The notes beneath the pieces were generated by a model. That model saw only the letters and a list, made by a program, of their open reading frames with translations. It was not told the DNA's origin and ran no database searches. The position numbers and the translations under genes were made by a program. Positions 1 through 9,239 of a stretch of DNA of 64,000 nucleotides are shown here, piece after piece; position 1 is the first letter of the stretch; each line of letters begins with the position of its first letter. Source of the stretch: Achromobacter sp. Bel (GTDB lineage: Bacteria > Pseudomonadota > Gammaproteobacteria > Burkholderiales > Burkholderiaceae_B). The stretch lies in NCBI RefSeq assembly GCF_012928505.1, contig NZ_JABBJN010000013.1, forward strand, positions 59,378 through 123,377. The letters are read 5' to 3'.

Positions 1-1103
1 CGGGCTGCTCCACCACCGCTCCCACCGCACCTAATTCACTTGCCGCGCAACCTGCGGCCACAACCGCCAATACCGCTATCCGCATCGGACCCAGTACGCC
101 GACACCGGGTTCCGAACTGCCGGACGACGCGCCCGCCACGCTGACCGCCACCGGCGCGCTGCGCCCGGAAGTGCGCAGTTTCGTGGAAGAACTGGCCGCG
201 GAACGCCAGTTGCCGCTGAATCCGATGGTCAAGGCGCTGGAGGGGTCGCGCTACAACGCCACGGTGTCGCGCCTGATCGCGCCCTCCCCGCCGGGCAAGA
301 AAATCTGGCGCAGTTGGCTCACGTACCGGTCGCGCTTTGTCGAACCCAAGCGCATCGGCTGGGGCGTGGACTTCTACAACGAGAACCGCGACCTGCTCAA
401 CCAGGCCGCGCAGCGTTTCGGCGTGCCGGCGCCCATCATCGCGTCGATCATCGGCGTCGAAACCCTGTATGGCCGCAACATGGGCAATTTCCGGGTCCTG
501 GACGCGCTGGCGACGCTGGCCTTCGATTACCCCGATCCCAACAAGCCCGAGCGCGCCACGATGTTCCGCGGCCAATTGGCGGACTTCCTGACGCTGGTCA
601 TGAAAGACAAGCTGGACCTGGAGACGCGCGGCTCATACGCGGGCGCTATCGGCATGCCGCAATTCATGCCCACCAGCATCATGCATTACGCGGTGGACGG
701 CGACGACAACGGCCATATCGACCTGACGAACAACACACGGGACGCCATCATGTCCGTGGGCAGCTTCCTGGCGCAGCACGGCTGGCAGCGCGGCCTGCCC
801 GTATTCGCGCCGGTGGCCTTGCCCGCGGATCCCAGCGCGCTGGTCGACGGCGGCCTGGAGCCCAAGCAAAGCTGGGGCTCCCTCAACACGGCCGGGGCCC
901 GGCTGCAGCCCGGCGCGTCCGCCACCGGCTGGAGCAACCAGCCGCTGGGCGTGGTCGATCTGGTGGAAGAAGCCCGGGGCACCGCCCAGTACCGCGTCGG
1001 CACGCCCAACTTCTTCGCGCTGACGAAATACAACCGCAGCTATTTCTACGCCACATCGGTTGCTGACCTGGCCACTGAGATTGAAGCCCGCGTGAACCGC
1101 TGA
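1..1103 (+). CDS. mltB: Lytic murein transglycosylase, MltB family (5' end outside window)
   Basis: Cleaves the glycan strands of peptidoglycan, probably as an outer-membrane lipoprotein. The frame is open from the first bases and reads Gly-Cys-Ser-Thr-Thr at 3-17. This fits the lipobox end of a lipoprotein signal peptide, so the true start lies left of the window and the in-frame GTG at 171 is internal. After a Pro/Ala/Thr-rich linker comes an SLT_2/MltB domain with the catalytic motif GVETLYG; the acid Glu codon is at 459-461. Later motifs such as YAGAIGMPQFMPT are typical of MltB. The gene ends 12 bp before a strong terminator. The family call is firm; which MltB paralogue it is cannot be settled. 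Confidence 0.9.
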   Translation, partial: GCSTTAPTAPNSLAAQPAATTANTAIRIGPSTPTPGSELPDDAPATLTATGALRPEVRSFVEELAAERQLPLNPMVKALEGSRYNATVSRLIAPSPPGKKIWRSWLTYRSRFVEPKRIGWGVDFYNENRDLLNQAAQRFGVPAPIIASIIGVETLYGRNMGNFRVLDALATLAFDYPDPNKPERATMFRGQLADFLTLVMKDKLDLETRGSYAGAIGMPQFMPTSIMHYAVDGDDNGHIDLTNNTRDAIMSVGSFLAQHGWQRGLPVFAPVALPADPSALVDGGLEPKQSWGSLNTAGARLQPGASATGWSNQPLGVVDLVEEARGTAQYRVGTPNFFALTKYNRSYFYATSVADLATEIEARVNR

Positions 1104-1115
1104 TCTTCCTGTCAT

Positions 1116-1156
1116 AAAAAAGCGGCGCCTGGACGTGAGTCCAAGCGCCGCTTTTT
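1116..1156. terminator. Bidirectional rho-independent terminator
   Basis: An inverted repeat with arms aaaaagcggcgc and gcgccgcttttt, extended by ctgga/tcca, has T-runs on both strands. It lies between the converging mltB-like gene and the cyclase gene and can serve both. Confidence 0.85.
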
Positions 1157-1208
1157 CATGAATACCGCCGAACGCCTCGGGCCACCTCGCCCAGGTTGGC
1201 CAACGGCC

Positions 1209-2258
1209 TCACACGGTGGCCACCGGCGTGACGGGCGAGCCCACCGCGCCCGGCAGATTCAGGGGCGGGGCCGTCAGCAAAAACCGGCTGCGGCCATGGG
1301 CTTGCAACCAGCGCGCAAGCTTGCCCAAATACCACATCTCGCCAATCGGCATGCCCAGCTTGAAGATGCAATGATGATGCAGCGGCAACGCGGCGCAGCA
1401 GGCGTTGGGCTTTTGTGTGGGGTAGATCTCCAGCGCATGGTTGTCGGATGCCATCGCCGCCACTTTCGAATCCGAGATCCATTGCAGCAGCTTCTCATCG
1501 CTGCCATCCAGGCCCGCGCAGATCTCGTGCAGCGTATGCGTATCCGGCTCGCGGTGCTTCTCCAGCAAGGCGTCGCCGAACTCGGTATGGAACAGGACGA
1601 TATCGCCCCGCTCGATCTCGATCCGGTCGCTTTCCAGAATACGCATCAGATCGTCATAGCCGACGGATTTCTGCGCCCGGCCGTAGTGCTTGGCCAAGTC
1701 GACCATCACACCGCGGCTTTGCAAGCACGATTCAGCCAGCTGCGTGATGTCCAGTTTCTTCGCGTTTGACCCCACGCCCTGCCCCAGATCGGTCTTGGCA
1801 AAGCCGTTGTCTACGTCGTAGTCCACCGGGCCGACCACGTGATCGTTGGGCCGGTAGCCGTTGTAGTAGACGCGTTCAGGCAGGCCATCGCCATTCGCGT
1901 CGAACAACGCGCCTACGTGCGCCAGGGAATCCCACTGCGTCGAGTACTGCAGGCTCATTTCAACAATGTCGTCGCTCAGCACGTCCACGCAGCCCGGACG
2001 CAGGCGCCCCAGCGGGAAATTCATGTACTGATCGCCGTCCCGCTCCGTTGGACGCAGCTTGGGCGGAAGACGCCTGACATTCACGCCGTTGCCGCCGGGG
2101 TAGTCCAGCGGCAGCGACAAGCAGAAGCTCAGGCCCTGGCGAACTTCGCCTATGCCCATCAACACGTTCTCGGCAGTGATGTAATTCAGGCAACCGCGCT
2201 GATCGTCGGGCCCGAAGTCTCCCCAGTTTGATCCTTCGGGACGGTTCTTCCATCTCAT
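1209..2258 (-). CDS. Cyclase family protein (PF04199, kynurenine formamidase-like fold)
   Basis: A 349-residue metal-dependent hydrolase of the cyclase superfamily. The motif WDSLAH at residues 109-114 stands where the family has its metal-binding H/D-x-P/A-x-H element. GDIVLFHTEFGD and SDNHALEIYP match conserved later blocks. The ATG at 2258 is chosen because AAGGAG lies about nine bases upstream; the frame is open further upstream but that would run into the divergent regulator. It faces an IclR regulator whose gene overlaps a Bug-type binding protein. This arrangement is common in Bordetella and Achromobacter for uptake and hydrolysis of a small organic acid or amide. The substrate cannot be told from sequence. 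Confidence 0.85.
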   Translation of the reverse strand: MRWKNRPEGSNWGDFGPDDQRGCLNYITAENVLMGIGEVRQGLSFCLSLPLDYPGGNGVNVRRLPPKLRPTERDGDQYMNFPLGRLRPGCVDVLSDDIVEMSLQYSTQWDSLAHVGALFDANGDGLPERVYYNGYRPNDHVVGPVDYDVDNGFAKTDLGQGVGSNAKKLDITQLAESCLQSRGVMVDLAKHYGRAQKSVGYDDLMRILESDRIEIERGDIVLFHTEFGDALLEKHREPDTHTLHEICAGLDGSDEKLLQWISDSKVAAMASDNHALEIYPTQKPNACCAALPLHHHCIFKLGMPIGEMWYLGKLARWLQAHGRSRFLLTAPPLNLPGAVGSPVTPVATV

Positions 2259-2288
2259 GCGTCGCAACTCCTTGGCGTTGAAAGCGGA

Positions 2289-2318
2289 TTGACATAAATT
2301 TATCACGTATAGGATACT
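2289..2318 (+). promoter_or_regulatory. Candidate sigma-70 promoter of the IclR gene
   Basis: TTGACA at 2289-2294 is followed after 18 bases by GATACT at 2313-2318, in the AT-rich 66-bp gap between the divergent genes. The predicted transcription start falls at or next to the ATG at 2325, so the mRNA may be leaderless or nearly so. The same gap must hold the cyclase promoter and probably the IclR operator. Confidence 0.55.
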
Positions 2319-2324
2319 AACATC

Positions 2325-3101
2325 ATGGATGTGAAAACTGCTGCTCGAGTTCTGGATGTACTGAACCTCTTTGCCGAGGAGCAGAAGCCATTGCTGTACA
2401 GCGAAATCGCCGCCCAGATGCAGATCCCGCTCTCCAGCTGCCATGGCTTGCTCAAGACCATGGTGGCCCGCGGTTATCTCTATGAAATCGGTAAGAAGCA
2501 CGGCTATTACCCGACCCAGAAGCTGATCCACGTTGCCACGCTGATTTGCCGAAGCGACCCCTTGAACGCGGTCATCGAACCCGTACTGGAACGCGTCCGC
2601 GACCTGACCGGGGAAACCGCCCTGCTGGCCAAGCTGGCGGACGACAAGGTCGTTTACCTGATCGTGGCTGAATCCAAGCAGACGATCCGCTTCTCCCACC
2701 AACCCGGCGGATTCAAAGCGGTGCACGCCACCAGTTCAGGCAAGGCGTTGTTGTCCGTACTGCCGCCGGATGAACGCCAAAAATGGTTCAAGGCCTATAG
2801 CGGATTCACGGCGTTCACGGACAGCACCATCACCGCCCGCGATGCCTTTGATCGCGACCTGCAGGCAGGGGTCGCGCGGGGCTGGCAGCGTTCGGTCGGT
2901 GAAAACGTCGAAGACGTGATGTCCGTGTCGCTCGGCTTCCGGGCCTATGAACAACCCTTTGCCATTGTGGTGGCCGGCCCCCTGGGCCGCATGCTCAAAA
3001 ACGAAGCCACCACTGGAAAACAACTGGAAGAGGTCAAGGCGCTGCTACATGCGGCCCTGCCCTCCGCCAACCTCACCTTTGTTGGAGAAGACAGTAGATG
3101 A
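2325..3101 (+). CDS. IclR family transcriptional regulator
   Basis: A 258-residue DNA-binding regulator. An N-terminal winged helix (about residues 1-65) contains AARVLDVLNLF and a recognition-helix region LSSCHGLLKTMVARGYL. A C-terminal IclR effector domain carries the typical HATSSGKALL segment. It is divergent from the cyclase gene and its stop overlaps the start of the Bug protein gene by four bases, so regulator and binding protein are co-transcribed. It probably senses the substrate of this small locus and controls the shared 66-bp intergenic region. The ligand is unknown. Confidence 0.93.
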   Translation: MDVKTAARVLDVLNLFAEEQKPLLYSEIAAQMQIPLSSCHGLLKTMVARGYLYEIGKKHGYYPTQKLIHVATLICRSDPLNAVIEPVLERVRDLTGETALLAKLADDKVVYLIVAESKQTIRFSHQPGGFKAVHATSSGKALLSVLPPDERQKWFKAYSGFTAFTDSTITARDAFDRDLQAGVARGWQRSVGENVEDVMSVSLGFRAYEQPFAIVVAGPLGRMLKNEATTGKQLEEVKALLHAALPSANLTFVGEDSR

Positions 3102-4078
3102 ACAAACGCAGCTTTCTTGCCGCGGCATGCACGATGATCACCGCCGCCGGACTCCCCTTGGCCGGCGCGCAAGCGCAAGGCACCTATCCGGACAAACCGA
3201 TACGCGTCATCATGCCGTGGGCGGCTGGCGGCCCGACCGATGTCGTGGGCCGGGTCGTCGCCGTGCAAATGGGGGAAATTCTGGGCCAGCCGCTGGTCAT
3301 TGAAACCCGTGCCGGCGCCAGCGGCACGATCGGCGCGGCACAGGTCGCCAAGGCCCCCGCCGACGGCTACACGCTGTTGATGAATCCGTCCGTTCAGGGG
3401 ATCTACCCCGCCCAGTTCAAGAGCCTGAGTTTTGACCCAATCAAGGACTTCAGGATGGTTGGCGTGCTGGGCACGGTGCCGATGGTGGCTGTCGTCCCGC
3501 CCACCTCCAAGTTCAAGACCTTTGCCGACCTGATCCAGCACGCCCGCGCGCAGCCGGGCACACTGACCTTCGCCTCCCCCGGGGTCGCCACGCTACCGCA
3601 CCTGGCCGGAGAACTGATCAATACGTCCACCAAGGTCTCCATCTCGCACGTGGGTTACCGCGGCAGCAGCCCCGCCCTGACCGACGTCGCAGGCGGCCAT
3701 GTCGATCTGATGTACGCCCCGCTGGCGCCTGCGCTTCCGCTGATCCAGAGCGGCAAGGTCGTTCCGCTTGCCGTCACCACCAAAGCGCGGCTGGCCGATC
3801 TTCCCAACGTGCCCACCATCGCCGAAGCCGTGCTGCCTGACTTCGATATCGTCACGTGGTACGGCATGTGGGTGCCCAAGGATACGCCCGAGCCCATCAT
3901 CGCCAAGCTCAACAACGCCATGGTCGAGGCATCGAAATCATCGAAGGTCGTCGACGCCCTGAAATCGCAGGGCACGCTGCCCAGCACGATGAGCTACCAG
4001 GAGGCGGAAGCCTTCAATCTTGCGGAAAGCGCCCGCTGGATCAAGGTCATGAAAGACGCCAATATTCAGCCTGAATAA
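3098..4078 (+). CDS. Bug family tripartite tricarboxylate transporter substrate-binding protein (TctC-like)
   Basis: A 326-residue periplasmic solute receptor. A signal peptide of about 28 residues ends in AQAQG. Then come the typical Bug blocks YPDKPIRVIMPWAAGGPTD and the beta-loop PADGYTLLM. Bug proteins bind carboxylates, amides or amino acids and deliver them to TctAB. No tctA or tctB gene is beside it, as is usual for the many orphan Bug proteins of Bordetella and Achromobacter. Its start overlaps the stop of the IclR gene (ATGA). It may act as a sensor or feed a distant permease. Confidence 0.92.
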   Translation: MNKRSFLAAACTMITAAGLPLAGAQAQGTYPDKPIRVIMPWAAGGPTDVVGRVVAVQMGEILGQPLVIETRAGASGTIGAAQVAKAPADGYTLLMNPSVQGIYPAQFKSLSFDPIKDFRMVGVLGTVPMVAVVPPTSKFKTFADLIQHARAQPGTLTFASPGVATLPHLAGELINTSTKVSISHVGYRGSSPALTDVAGGHVDLMYAPLAPALPLIQSGKVVPLAVTTKARLADLPNVPTIAEAVLPDFDIVTWYGMWVPKDTPEPIIAKLNNAMVEASKSSKVVDALKSQGTLPSTMSYQEAEAFNLAESARWIKVMKDANIQPE

Positions 4079-4127
4079 CGCAGGGCCGCCCCGCGGCGCT
4101 TGTGGCCGCATGGCAGCCCCGCAATAG

Positions 4128-4171
4128 AAACAGCCCGGCCCAGGAAAGGCTATTCCTGGGCCGGGCTGTTT
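4128..4171. terminator. Bidirectional terminator between Bug gene and cysM
   Basis: Arms aaacagcccggcccagga and tcctgggccgggctgttt enclose a short loop, giving a long perfect stem flanked by A-rich and T-rich ends. It separates the rightward Bug gene from leftward cysM. Confidence 0.85.
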
Positions 4172-4204
4172 GCTTCGGCAGCCCGTCAGGCGCCGAAAAA
4201 ACCG

Positions 4205-5116
4205 CTATCCGTTGAACACGCCGGTGGACAGATAGCGGTCGCCCCGGTCGCACACAATGAACACGATGGTCGCGTCATTGACGCGCTCGGCCACGCGCAA
4301 GGCTGCGACCAAGGCGCCTGCGGACGAAATGCCGCCGAAGATGCCCTCTTCCGCCGCCAGGCGGCGCGCCATGACTTCGGCTTCCGACTGTTCTATGGAC
4401 TCGTAGGCATCGACACGGCTGCGATCAAAAATCTTGGGCAGATAGGCTTCGGGCCATTTACGGATACCGGGGATCTGCGATCCTTCCGCGGGCTGTGCGC
4501 CCACCACCTGCACCGCGGGGTTACGCGATTTCAGGTACGTCGATACGCCCATGATGGTGCCTGTCGTGCCCATCGCACTGACGAAGTGCGTGATGCGACC
4601 ATCGGTCTGGTCCCAGAGCTCGGGCCCGGTGGTCTCGACGTGCGCGCGGGGGTTGTCGGGGTTGGCGAACTGGTCCAGCACCACGCCCCTGCCGTCCGCC
4701 TGCATCTCGGTGGCCAGGTCGCGGGCGTATTCCATGCCGCCTTTGTCCGCTGGCGTCAGGATTAATTCCGCGCCATAGGCCGCCATGGCCGCCCGGCGTT
4801 CCACTGACAGGTTGTCCGGCATGATCAGGATCATGCGGTAGCCCTTCATCGCGGCGGCCATGGCCAGCGCGATACCGGTGTTGCCGCTGGTAGCTTCGAT
4901 CAGGGTATCGCCCGGTTTGATGTCGCCGCGCGCTTCCGCATGCTTGATCATCGACAAAGCCGGGCGGTCCTTCACAGAACCGGCAGGGTTGTTGCCTTCC
5001 AGCTTGGCCAGGATGACGTTGCCACGCGCGTCGCCCGCGGCACCGGGAATGCGCTGCAAACGCACCAGCGGCGTATTGCCGACGGTCTGCTCGATAGTGG
5101 GGTAGGTAGTAGTCAT
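4205..5116 (-). CDS. cysM: Cysteine synthase B (O-acetylserine sulfhydrylase)
   Basis: A PLP-dependent enzyme making L-cysteine from O-acetylserine and sulfide or thiosulfate in the cytoplasm. It has 303 residues. The PLP lysine is K49 in NNPAGSVKDRP, the substrate loop TSGNTG is at 76-81, and the phosphate-binding GTTGTIMG follows. The shorter length and the RKWPEAYLPKIF segment favour CysM over CysK. It is the last gene of the leftward block; 109 bp separate it from the HhH gene and no terminator is obvious there, so it may be transcribed both from read-through and from its own promoter. Confidence 0.95.
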   Translation of the reverse strand: MTTTYPTIEQTVGNTPLVRLQRIPGAAGDARGNVILAKLEGNNPAGSVKDRPALSMIKHAEARGDIKPGDTLIEATSGNTGIALAMAAAMKGYRMILIMPDNLSVERRAAMAAYGAELILTPADKGGMEYARDLATEMQADGRGVVLDQFANPDNPRAHVETTGPELWDQTDGRITHFVSAMGTTGTIMGVSTYLKSRNPAVQVVGAQPAEGSQIPGIRKWPEAYLPKIFDRSRVDAYESIEQSEAEVMARRLAAEEGIFGGISSAGALVAALRVAERVNDATIVFIVCDRGDRYLSTGVFNG

Positions 5117-5225
5117 GCGGACGATAATAACTCCGCCCGGCAGCGGACGCGGCCAAAAGCCGCGCTCCCGCCAGGGGTTCCCCGACCGGCTGCCGCCATT
5201 CAGCGCCTACGCGGCGCCGGCGCCT

Positions 5226-5789
5226 TCAGGGCGGCCCCGATCGGACTGCGGGCTTGGCCGCGGGCTTGGCTGCCGGCTTGGCCGCGGAATTCGCGGCCGC
5301 CGTGGCAGCCGGTCGGCCGCCGGCCTTGTTGGCAGACGCTGCAGCCGGAATCGCCACCGACTTCGCCGCCGACGCCGCCGACGCAGCGGGCGGGCCTGAG
5401 GACGCCGCCGCCCCGACCTGCAAACCGGCCGATTCCAGGGCTTGCGCCTTTTTAAGCCCGATGCCCCGCACGCGCTCGGCCAGGTCCTCGAACGAGTCGA
5501 ATTTGCCGCCGCGTTCGCGTTCGCCCACGATGATCTCGGCGGTGCGCGGGCCGATGCCCCGGATGCCTTCCAGTTGTTGCGCGCTGGCCTGGTTGACATC
5601 CAGTGCGTTGGCGGGGGCCGCGGTGACGACAAGCCCTGCCGTCACCAGCAGCTCGCCCAACGCCCGGCGTAGCCCGCGCTGGGCGCGCGGGACGCTTCGG
5701 GGGAACGCGGGCCTGCCCGGCCGGCCGGGCAGGCGCCGGGGCGCGCAAGCGCCATTGCCGGCGGGCGTGGATCGATACGGTGGATTCAT
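5226..5789 (-). CDS. ComEA-like helix-hairpin-helix protein with Ala/Pro/Lys-rich tail
   Basis: A 187-residue protein. After an Arg/Pro-rich N-terminus there is a hydrophobic segment (about 43-62) ending in APANA, probably a signal or anchor. Residues 64-123 form a ComEA-type double helix-hairpin-helix domain with LDVNQASAQQLEGIRGIG and a second turn RVRGIGLKKAQAL. The last 60 residues are low-complexity Ala/Pro/Lys. ComEA proteins bind incoming DNA in the periplasm during transformation; orphan copies are common in Betaproteobacteria, so a competence role is not proven. The start at 5789 is supported by GGAGA upstream. Confidence 0.8.
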   Translation of the reverse strand: MNPPYRSTPAGNGACAPRRLPGRPGRPAFPRSVPRAQRGLRRALGELLVTAGLVVTAAPANALDVNQASAQQLEGIRGIGPRTAEIIVGERERGGKFDSFEDLAERVRGIGLKKAQALESAGLQVGAAASSGPPAASAASAAKSVAIPAAASANKAGGRPAATAAANSAAKPAAKPAAKPAVRSGPP

Positions 5790-5911
5790 GAGGGTCTCCA
5801 GAATGGACGGACGCAACGGTTGCCGCGCCACCCCTGAATCATGGCTACCCAGCCCGCTGCACGGCAGCCCGGTGAACGGAAAGATCCACCCCGGCAAGTA
5901 CGGGGGCAAAA

Positions 5912-5988
5912 AAAGCCACCGCCATGAAAACCCCCCGACGGTTGGATCTATCTCCAACTTTCGAGGGTTCGTTCACAAGCGTGGCTTT
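5912..5988 (-). terminator. Three-tier hairpin, probable terminator or structured RNA downstream of hldD
   Basis: Three nested inverted repeats share one axis: aaagccac (5912-5919) with gtggcttt (5981-5988); aacccccc-g (5929-5937) with cgagggtt (5962-5969, with G-U pairing on one strand); and gttgga (5941-5946) with tccaac (5953-5958). On the minus strand the outer arm runs into a T-tract and C-run, so it can end transcription after hldD. The 77-base size and internal loops are larger than a simple terminator needs. Confidence 0.6.
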
Positions 5989-6038
5989 GTTTAACGCGGG
6001 GCAAGGCGCGATGCCAAGCCCCCCGGCAAGGCCCGTTC

Positions 6039-7028
6039 TTAACGGCGTGCGCGCCAATAGCGCACGTACTCGGCCACGCCGGTCTGCACATCGCGCATCG
6101 GCGCGTAGAAGCCGGCGGTGCGCAGTTGCGTGACGTCCGCCTGCGTGTAGCTCTGATAACGCCCTTTCAGGTCATCGGGGAATGGGATGTAGCGGATAAG
6201 ATCCAGTTCCACCAGTTGGGCCAGCGTCAGCTCCGCCTCGCCGCGCTCGGCGCGCAAGGTGTTCACCACCGCCGCGGCCACGTCGTTGAACGGCTGCGCG
6301 CGCCCGGTGCCGCAATTGAAGATGCCCGACTGTTCCGGATGGTCCAGGAAGTGCAGGTTCACGGCCACCACGTCTTCGACCGAAATGAAGTCGCGGCTTT
6401 GCCCGCCGTCCACATAGCCGTCCCAGCCCGCGAACAGGCGCACATGGCCATGCTCCAGGAACTGGTTCATGTTGTGGAACGCCACCGAGGCCATGCGCCC
6501 CTTGTGCTGCTCGTGCGGCCCATAGACGTTGAAATAGCGCAGCCCCACGACTTGTGCCGTCAGGCTGTCCAGACGCGTGCGCAGCACCTGATCGAACAGC
6601 AGCTTGGAATAGCCGTAGACGTTCAATGGGCCTTCGTTGTCGGGATGTTCGACGTAGATCGACGAGCCGCCATACACCGCCGCCGACGAGGCATACAGGA
6701 ACGGGATGCGCCGCGCCTGACAGAACTCGAACAGCTCCAGCGTGACGCGGTAGTTGTTGTCCATCATGTAGCGGCCATTGCGCTCGGTCGTGTCCGAGCA
6801 GGCGCCCTGGTGCAGCACGGCTCGCACCGCTGGCAGGCTGCCATCGGCCACCCGGCGGCGGAAATCATCCTTGTCCATGTATTCGGCGATCTGGCAATCG
6901 ACCAGGTTGACGAACTTGTCGCCTTCGGTCAGATCATCCACCGCGATGATGTCCTGGATGCCGCGGCGGTTCAGTCCGCGCACCAGATTGCTGCCTATGA
7001 AGCCCGCGGCTCCGGTTACGACGATCAT
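6039..7028 (-). CDS. hldD: ADP-L-glycero-D-manno-heptose-6-epimerase
   Basis: Last step of ADP-heptose synthesis for the LPS inner core: epimerises ADP-D-glycero-D-manno-heptose at C6. It has 329 residues and is an extended SDR enzyme. It shows the N-terminal nucleotide motif [11 protein letters not shown], the YASSAAVYG serine region and the YGYSK catalytic Tyr/Lys pair, plus the [10 protein letters not shown] block. It overlaps the heptose kinase gene by four bases (ATGA), so the two are translationally coupled. Downstream lies a large hairpin that probably ends this operon. Confidence 0.97.
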   Translation of the reverse strand: MIVVTGAAGFIGSNLVRGLNRRGIQDIIAVDDLTEGDKFVNLVDCQIAEYMDKDDFRRRVADGSLPAVRAVLHQGACSDTTERNGRYMMDNNYRVTLELFEFCQARRIPFLYASSAAVYGGSSIYVEHPDNEGPLNVYGYSKLLFDQVLRTRLDSLTAQVVGLRYFNVYGPHEQHKGRMASVAFHNMNQFLEHGHVRLFAGWDGYVDGGQSRDFISVEDVVAVNLHFLDHPEQSGIFNCGTGRAQPFNDVAAAVVNTLRAERGEAELTLAQLVELDLIRYIPFPDDLKGRYQSYTQADVTQLRTAGFYAPMRDVQTGVAEYVRYWRARR

Positions 7029-7966
7029 GAGGGTTCTCCTGCCAATTCAGCGGCGGTGACGACGGACGTGCCCAGCTTGCCCACGGCGATGCCGCCGGCC
7101 TTGTTGGCCCAGCCCATCGCCTCGGCCCACGGCAGTCCGATGGCGCGCGAGACCGCCAGCGTCGCCAGCACGGTGTCGCCTGCGCCGGACACGTCGAACA
7201 CTTCGTGCGCTTGCGCGTCGATGTGGTCTCGCCCCGTATCGGTAAACAACGTCATGCCCTGCTCGGAACGCGTCACGAGCAAGGCTTCCAGGTCCAGGTC
7301 GGCGCGCAAACGCTGCGCCCGATCGGTCAATTCCGCCTCGGAATTCCAGCGGCCCACGGCCTGCTGCATTTCCGAGCGGTTCGGCGTGACCAGCGCCGCG
7401 CCGCGATAGCGCGTGTAGTCGTCGCCTTTGGGATCTACCAGCACCGGTATGCCCGCATGGCGCGCCATGGCCAGCAGCGACTCGACGCGCGTCAACACGC
7501 CCTTGGCATAGTCGGACAGCACGACGATGTCGTGGTTGGCCAGATGGCGGGCCAGCGCGGCCTCGACGCCATCCAGCGCCGCCTGCTCGGGATGCTGTTC
7601 GAAATCCACGCGCAGCAGCTGCTGCTGGCGTCCCAGCACGCGCATCTTCAGCGTGGTGTGCAGGGATGGGTCGGCGATCAGGTCGGCATGGATACCGGCT
7701 TCGGCGGACAGGCGGCGGATGCTGTCGCCCGCCTCGTCCGCGCCCAGCACGCCCACCAGCGTCACCTGGCCGCCCAGCGCCGCGACGTTGCGGGCCACGT
7801 TGGCGGCCCCGCCCAGGCGGTCTTCGCGGCGTGCGACGCGCACCACGGGCACCGGCGCTTCCGGCGAAATGCGTTCGACTTCGCCAAACCAATAACGGTC
7901 CAGCATCACGTCGCCAACCACTAGAACGCGGCTATGCGAAATGGCTTCGGCGGGGAAAGGCTTCAT
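7025..7966 (-). CDS. rfaE1: D-glycero-beta-D-manno-heptose-7-phosphate kinase (RfaE domain I)
   Basis: Phosphorylates heptose-7-phosphate at C1 in ADP-heptose synthesis. It has 313 residues, so it holds only the PfkB/ribokinase-type kinase domain; the adenylyltransferase (domain II) of E. coli HldE is absent and must be encoded elsewhere. Motifs are [13 protein letters not shown] at the N-terminus, [16 protein letters not shown], and the PfkB catalytic signature [11 protein letters not shown] near the C-terminus. Start and stop overlap the neighbours by four bases each, which places it between lapB and hldD in one coupled LPS unit. Confidence 0.95.
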   Translation of the reverse strand: MKPFPAEAISHSRVLVVGDVMLDRYWFGEVERISPEAPVPVVRVARREDRLGGAANVARNVAALGGQVTLVGVLGADEAGDSIRRLSAEAGIHADLIADPSLHTTLKMRVLGRQQQLLRVDFEQHPEQAALDGVEAALARHLANHDIVVLSDYAKGVLTRVESLLAMARHAGIPVLVDPKGDDYTRYRGAALVTPNRSEMQQAVGRWNSEAELTDRAQRLRADLDLEALLVTRSEQGMTLFTDTGRDHIDAQAHEVFDVSGAGDTVLATLAVSRAIGLPWAEAMGWANKAGGIAVGKLGTSVVTAAELAGEPS

Positions 7967-9180
7967 TCAAGTTCTTCCAGACGGCGCGGCGCATAGGTTT
8001 CCCAGGCGTTGCAGCCGGGACATTGCCAGTAAAAACGACGCGCTTGAAAACCGCAACTGCGGCACGCATAGCGGTCCAGGCGTTGCGTATGCTTGTGGAT
8101 CAGGCTGCGCAGCAGCGTCAGGTCGGCGCCGGGCACCGGGCCCTGTTCCGTGACGCCCGCTTCCGGGCTGGCCAGTTCGGCTTCCAACAGCCGGTCCAGC
8201 CCCAACAGGGACGGATGGCTGCGCAGCGCGCCGCGCGCGAACGCCCAGGCGACGGCCGAGCCTTGCTGGACGCGCAACTCGCGGAACACCACGTTGAAAA
8301 GATCCAGCGATGCGTGGCGCAGATACTGCTTTTGCAGGAATTCCAGCCCCGCTTCGACCTGGCCGGCCGCGCGGTAGTTGGCCAACAGCTGTTCGGCCAC
8401 CAAGCCTGCGTACTCCGGCGCGTCGGTCATGACCGACTCCAGGTACAGGCGCTCGCGCTTGGGGTCCTGTTCCATCAGGGCCAGGCGGGCGCGCAGCATG
8501 GCCGTGCGCACCATCGCACCCTTGCTCAGCGACGCGTCGGTCATCGAGAGGGCATGATCGGCGGCATCCAGCGCCTTGTGCGCGGCATCCACGTCGGCGG
8601 GCTTGGCGGTCAAGGCGGTCTGCGCCTGCTCGCAGTAGTAATGCACGATCTGCGGCACCGGCTCATCGACCAGGCCTTGCAGCGTCTTGACCGCTTCGAT
8701 GGCGCGCGGCCAATCGTGTTCGGATTCAAAGATGCGGATCAAGGAGCGCAGGGCCGGTAAGGCGTAGCGGGTGTCCTTGAGCTGTTCGAATCCGCTTTCC
8801 GCACGGTCGAGCATGCCGGCCTTGAGGAAGTCCTGCGCCAATTCGTGCTGCGCGTGTTCTCGCTCGGCCGCCGGCAGGTCGGACCGGCTCAGCAGGCTCT
8901 GATGCACGCGGATGGCGCGCTCCATCTCGCCGCGGCGGCGGAAAAGGCTGCCCAGCGCGAAGTGCAGCTCGGTCGTTTCGGGATCCAGCTTGGCGACTTC
9001 GACGAACGCGTCGATCGCGCGGTCCGGCTGTTCGTTCAGCAGGAAGTTCAGCCCCCGAAAATAGGAGTCGGGCAGGCTGCGGGTTTCCCGAAGCATCTGC
9101 CGGATATCGAAGCGCGCGGCCAACCAGCCGAGCGCAAACAATACCGGCACGAAAATCAACCACCAAGGTTCAAAATCCAC
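7963..9180 (-). CDS. lapB: Lipopolysaccharide assembly protein B (TPR plus rubredoxin-like domain)
   Basis: Regulates LPS output by helping FtsH degrade LpxC; it acts at the inner-membrane cytoplasmic face. It has 405 residues, with an N-terminal membrane helix (about 5-20), a LapB-type RSLPDSYFRGLNFLLNEQPDRA block, several TPR repeats, and a C-terminal rubredoxin-like zinc site with CRSC and CPGC pairs. Translation appears to begin at GTG 9180 (MDFEPWW...). It sits 59 bp after lapA, as in many Proteobacteria, and overlaps the heptose kinase gene. Confidence 0.95.
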   Translation of the reverse strand: MDFEPWWLIFVPVLFALGWLAARFDIRQMLRETRSLPDSYFRGLNFLLNEQPDRAIDAFVEVAKLDPETTELHFALGSLFRRRGEMERAIRVHQSLLSRSDLPAAEREHAQHELAQDFLKAGMLDRAESGFEQLKDTRYALPALRSLIRIFESEHDWPRAIEAVKTLQGLVDEPVPQIVHYYCEQAQTALTAKPADVDAAHKALDAADHALSMTDASLSKGAMVRTAMLRARLALMEQDPKRERLYLESVMTDAPEYAGLVAEQLLANYRAAGQVEAGLEFLQKQYLRHASLDLFNVVFRELRVQQGSAVAWAFARGALRSHPSLLGLDRLLEAELASPEAGVTEQGPVPGADLTLLRSLIHKHTQRLDRYACRSCGFQARRFYWQCPGCNAWETYAPRRLEELE

Positions 9181-9239
9181 TGTTCGGGCTCTTGCGGTAA
9201 TTCAGTGCAAAAAGGGGGCGTGCGGCGGACGGCACGCCG

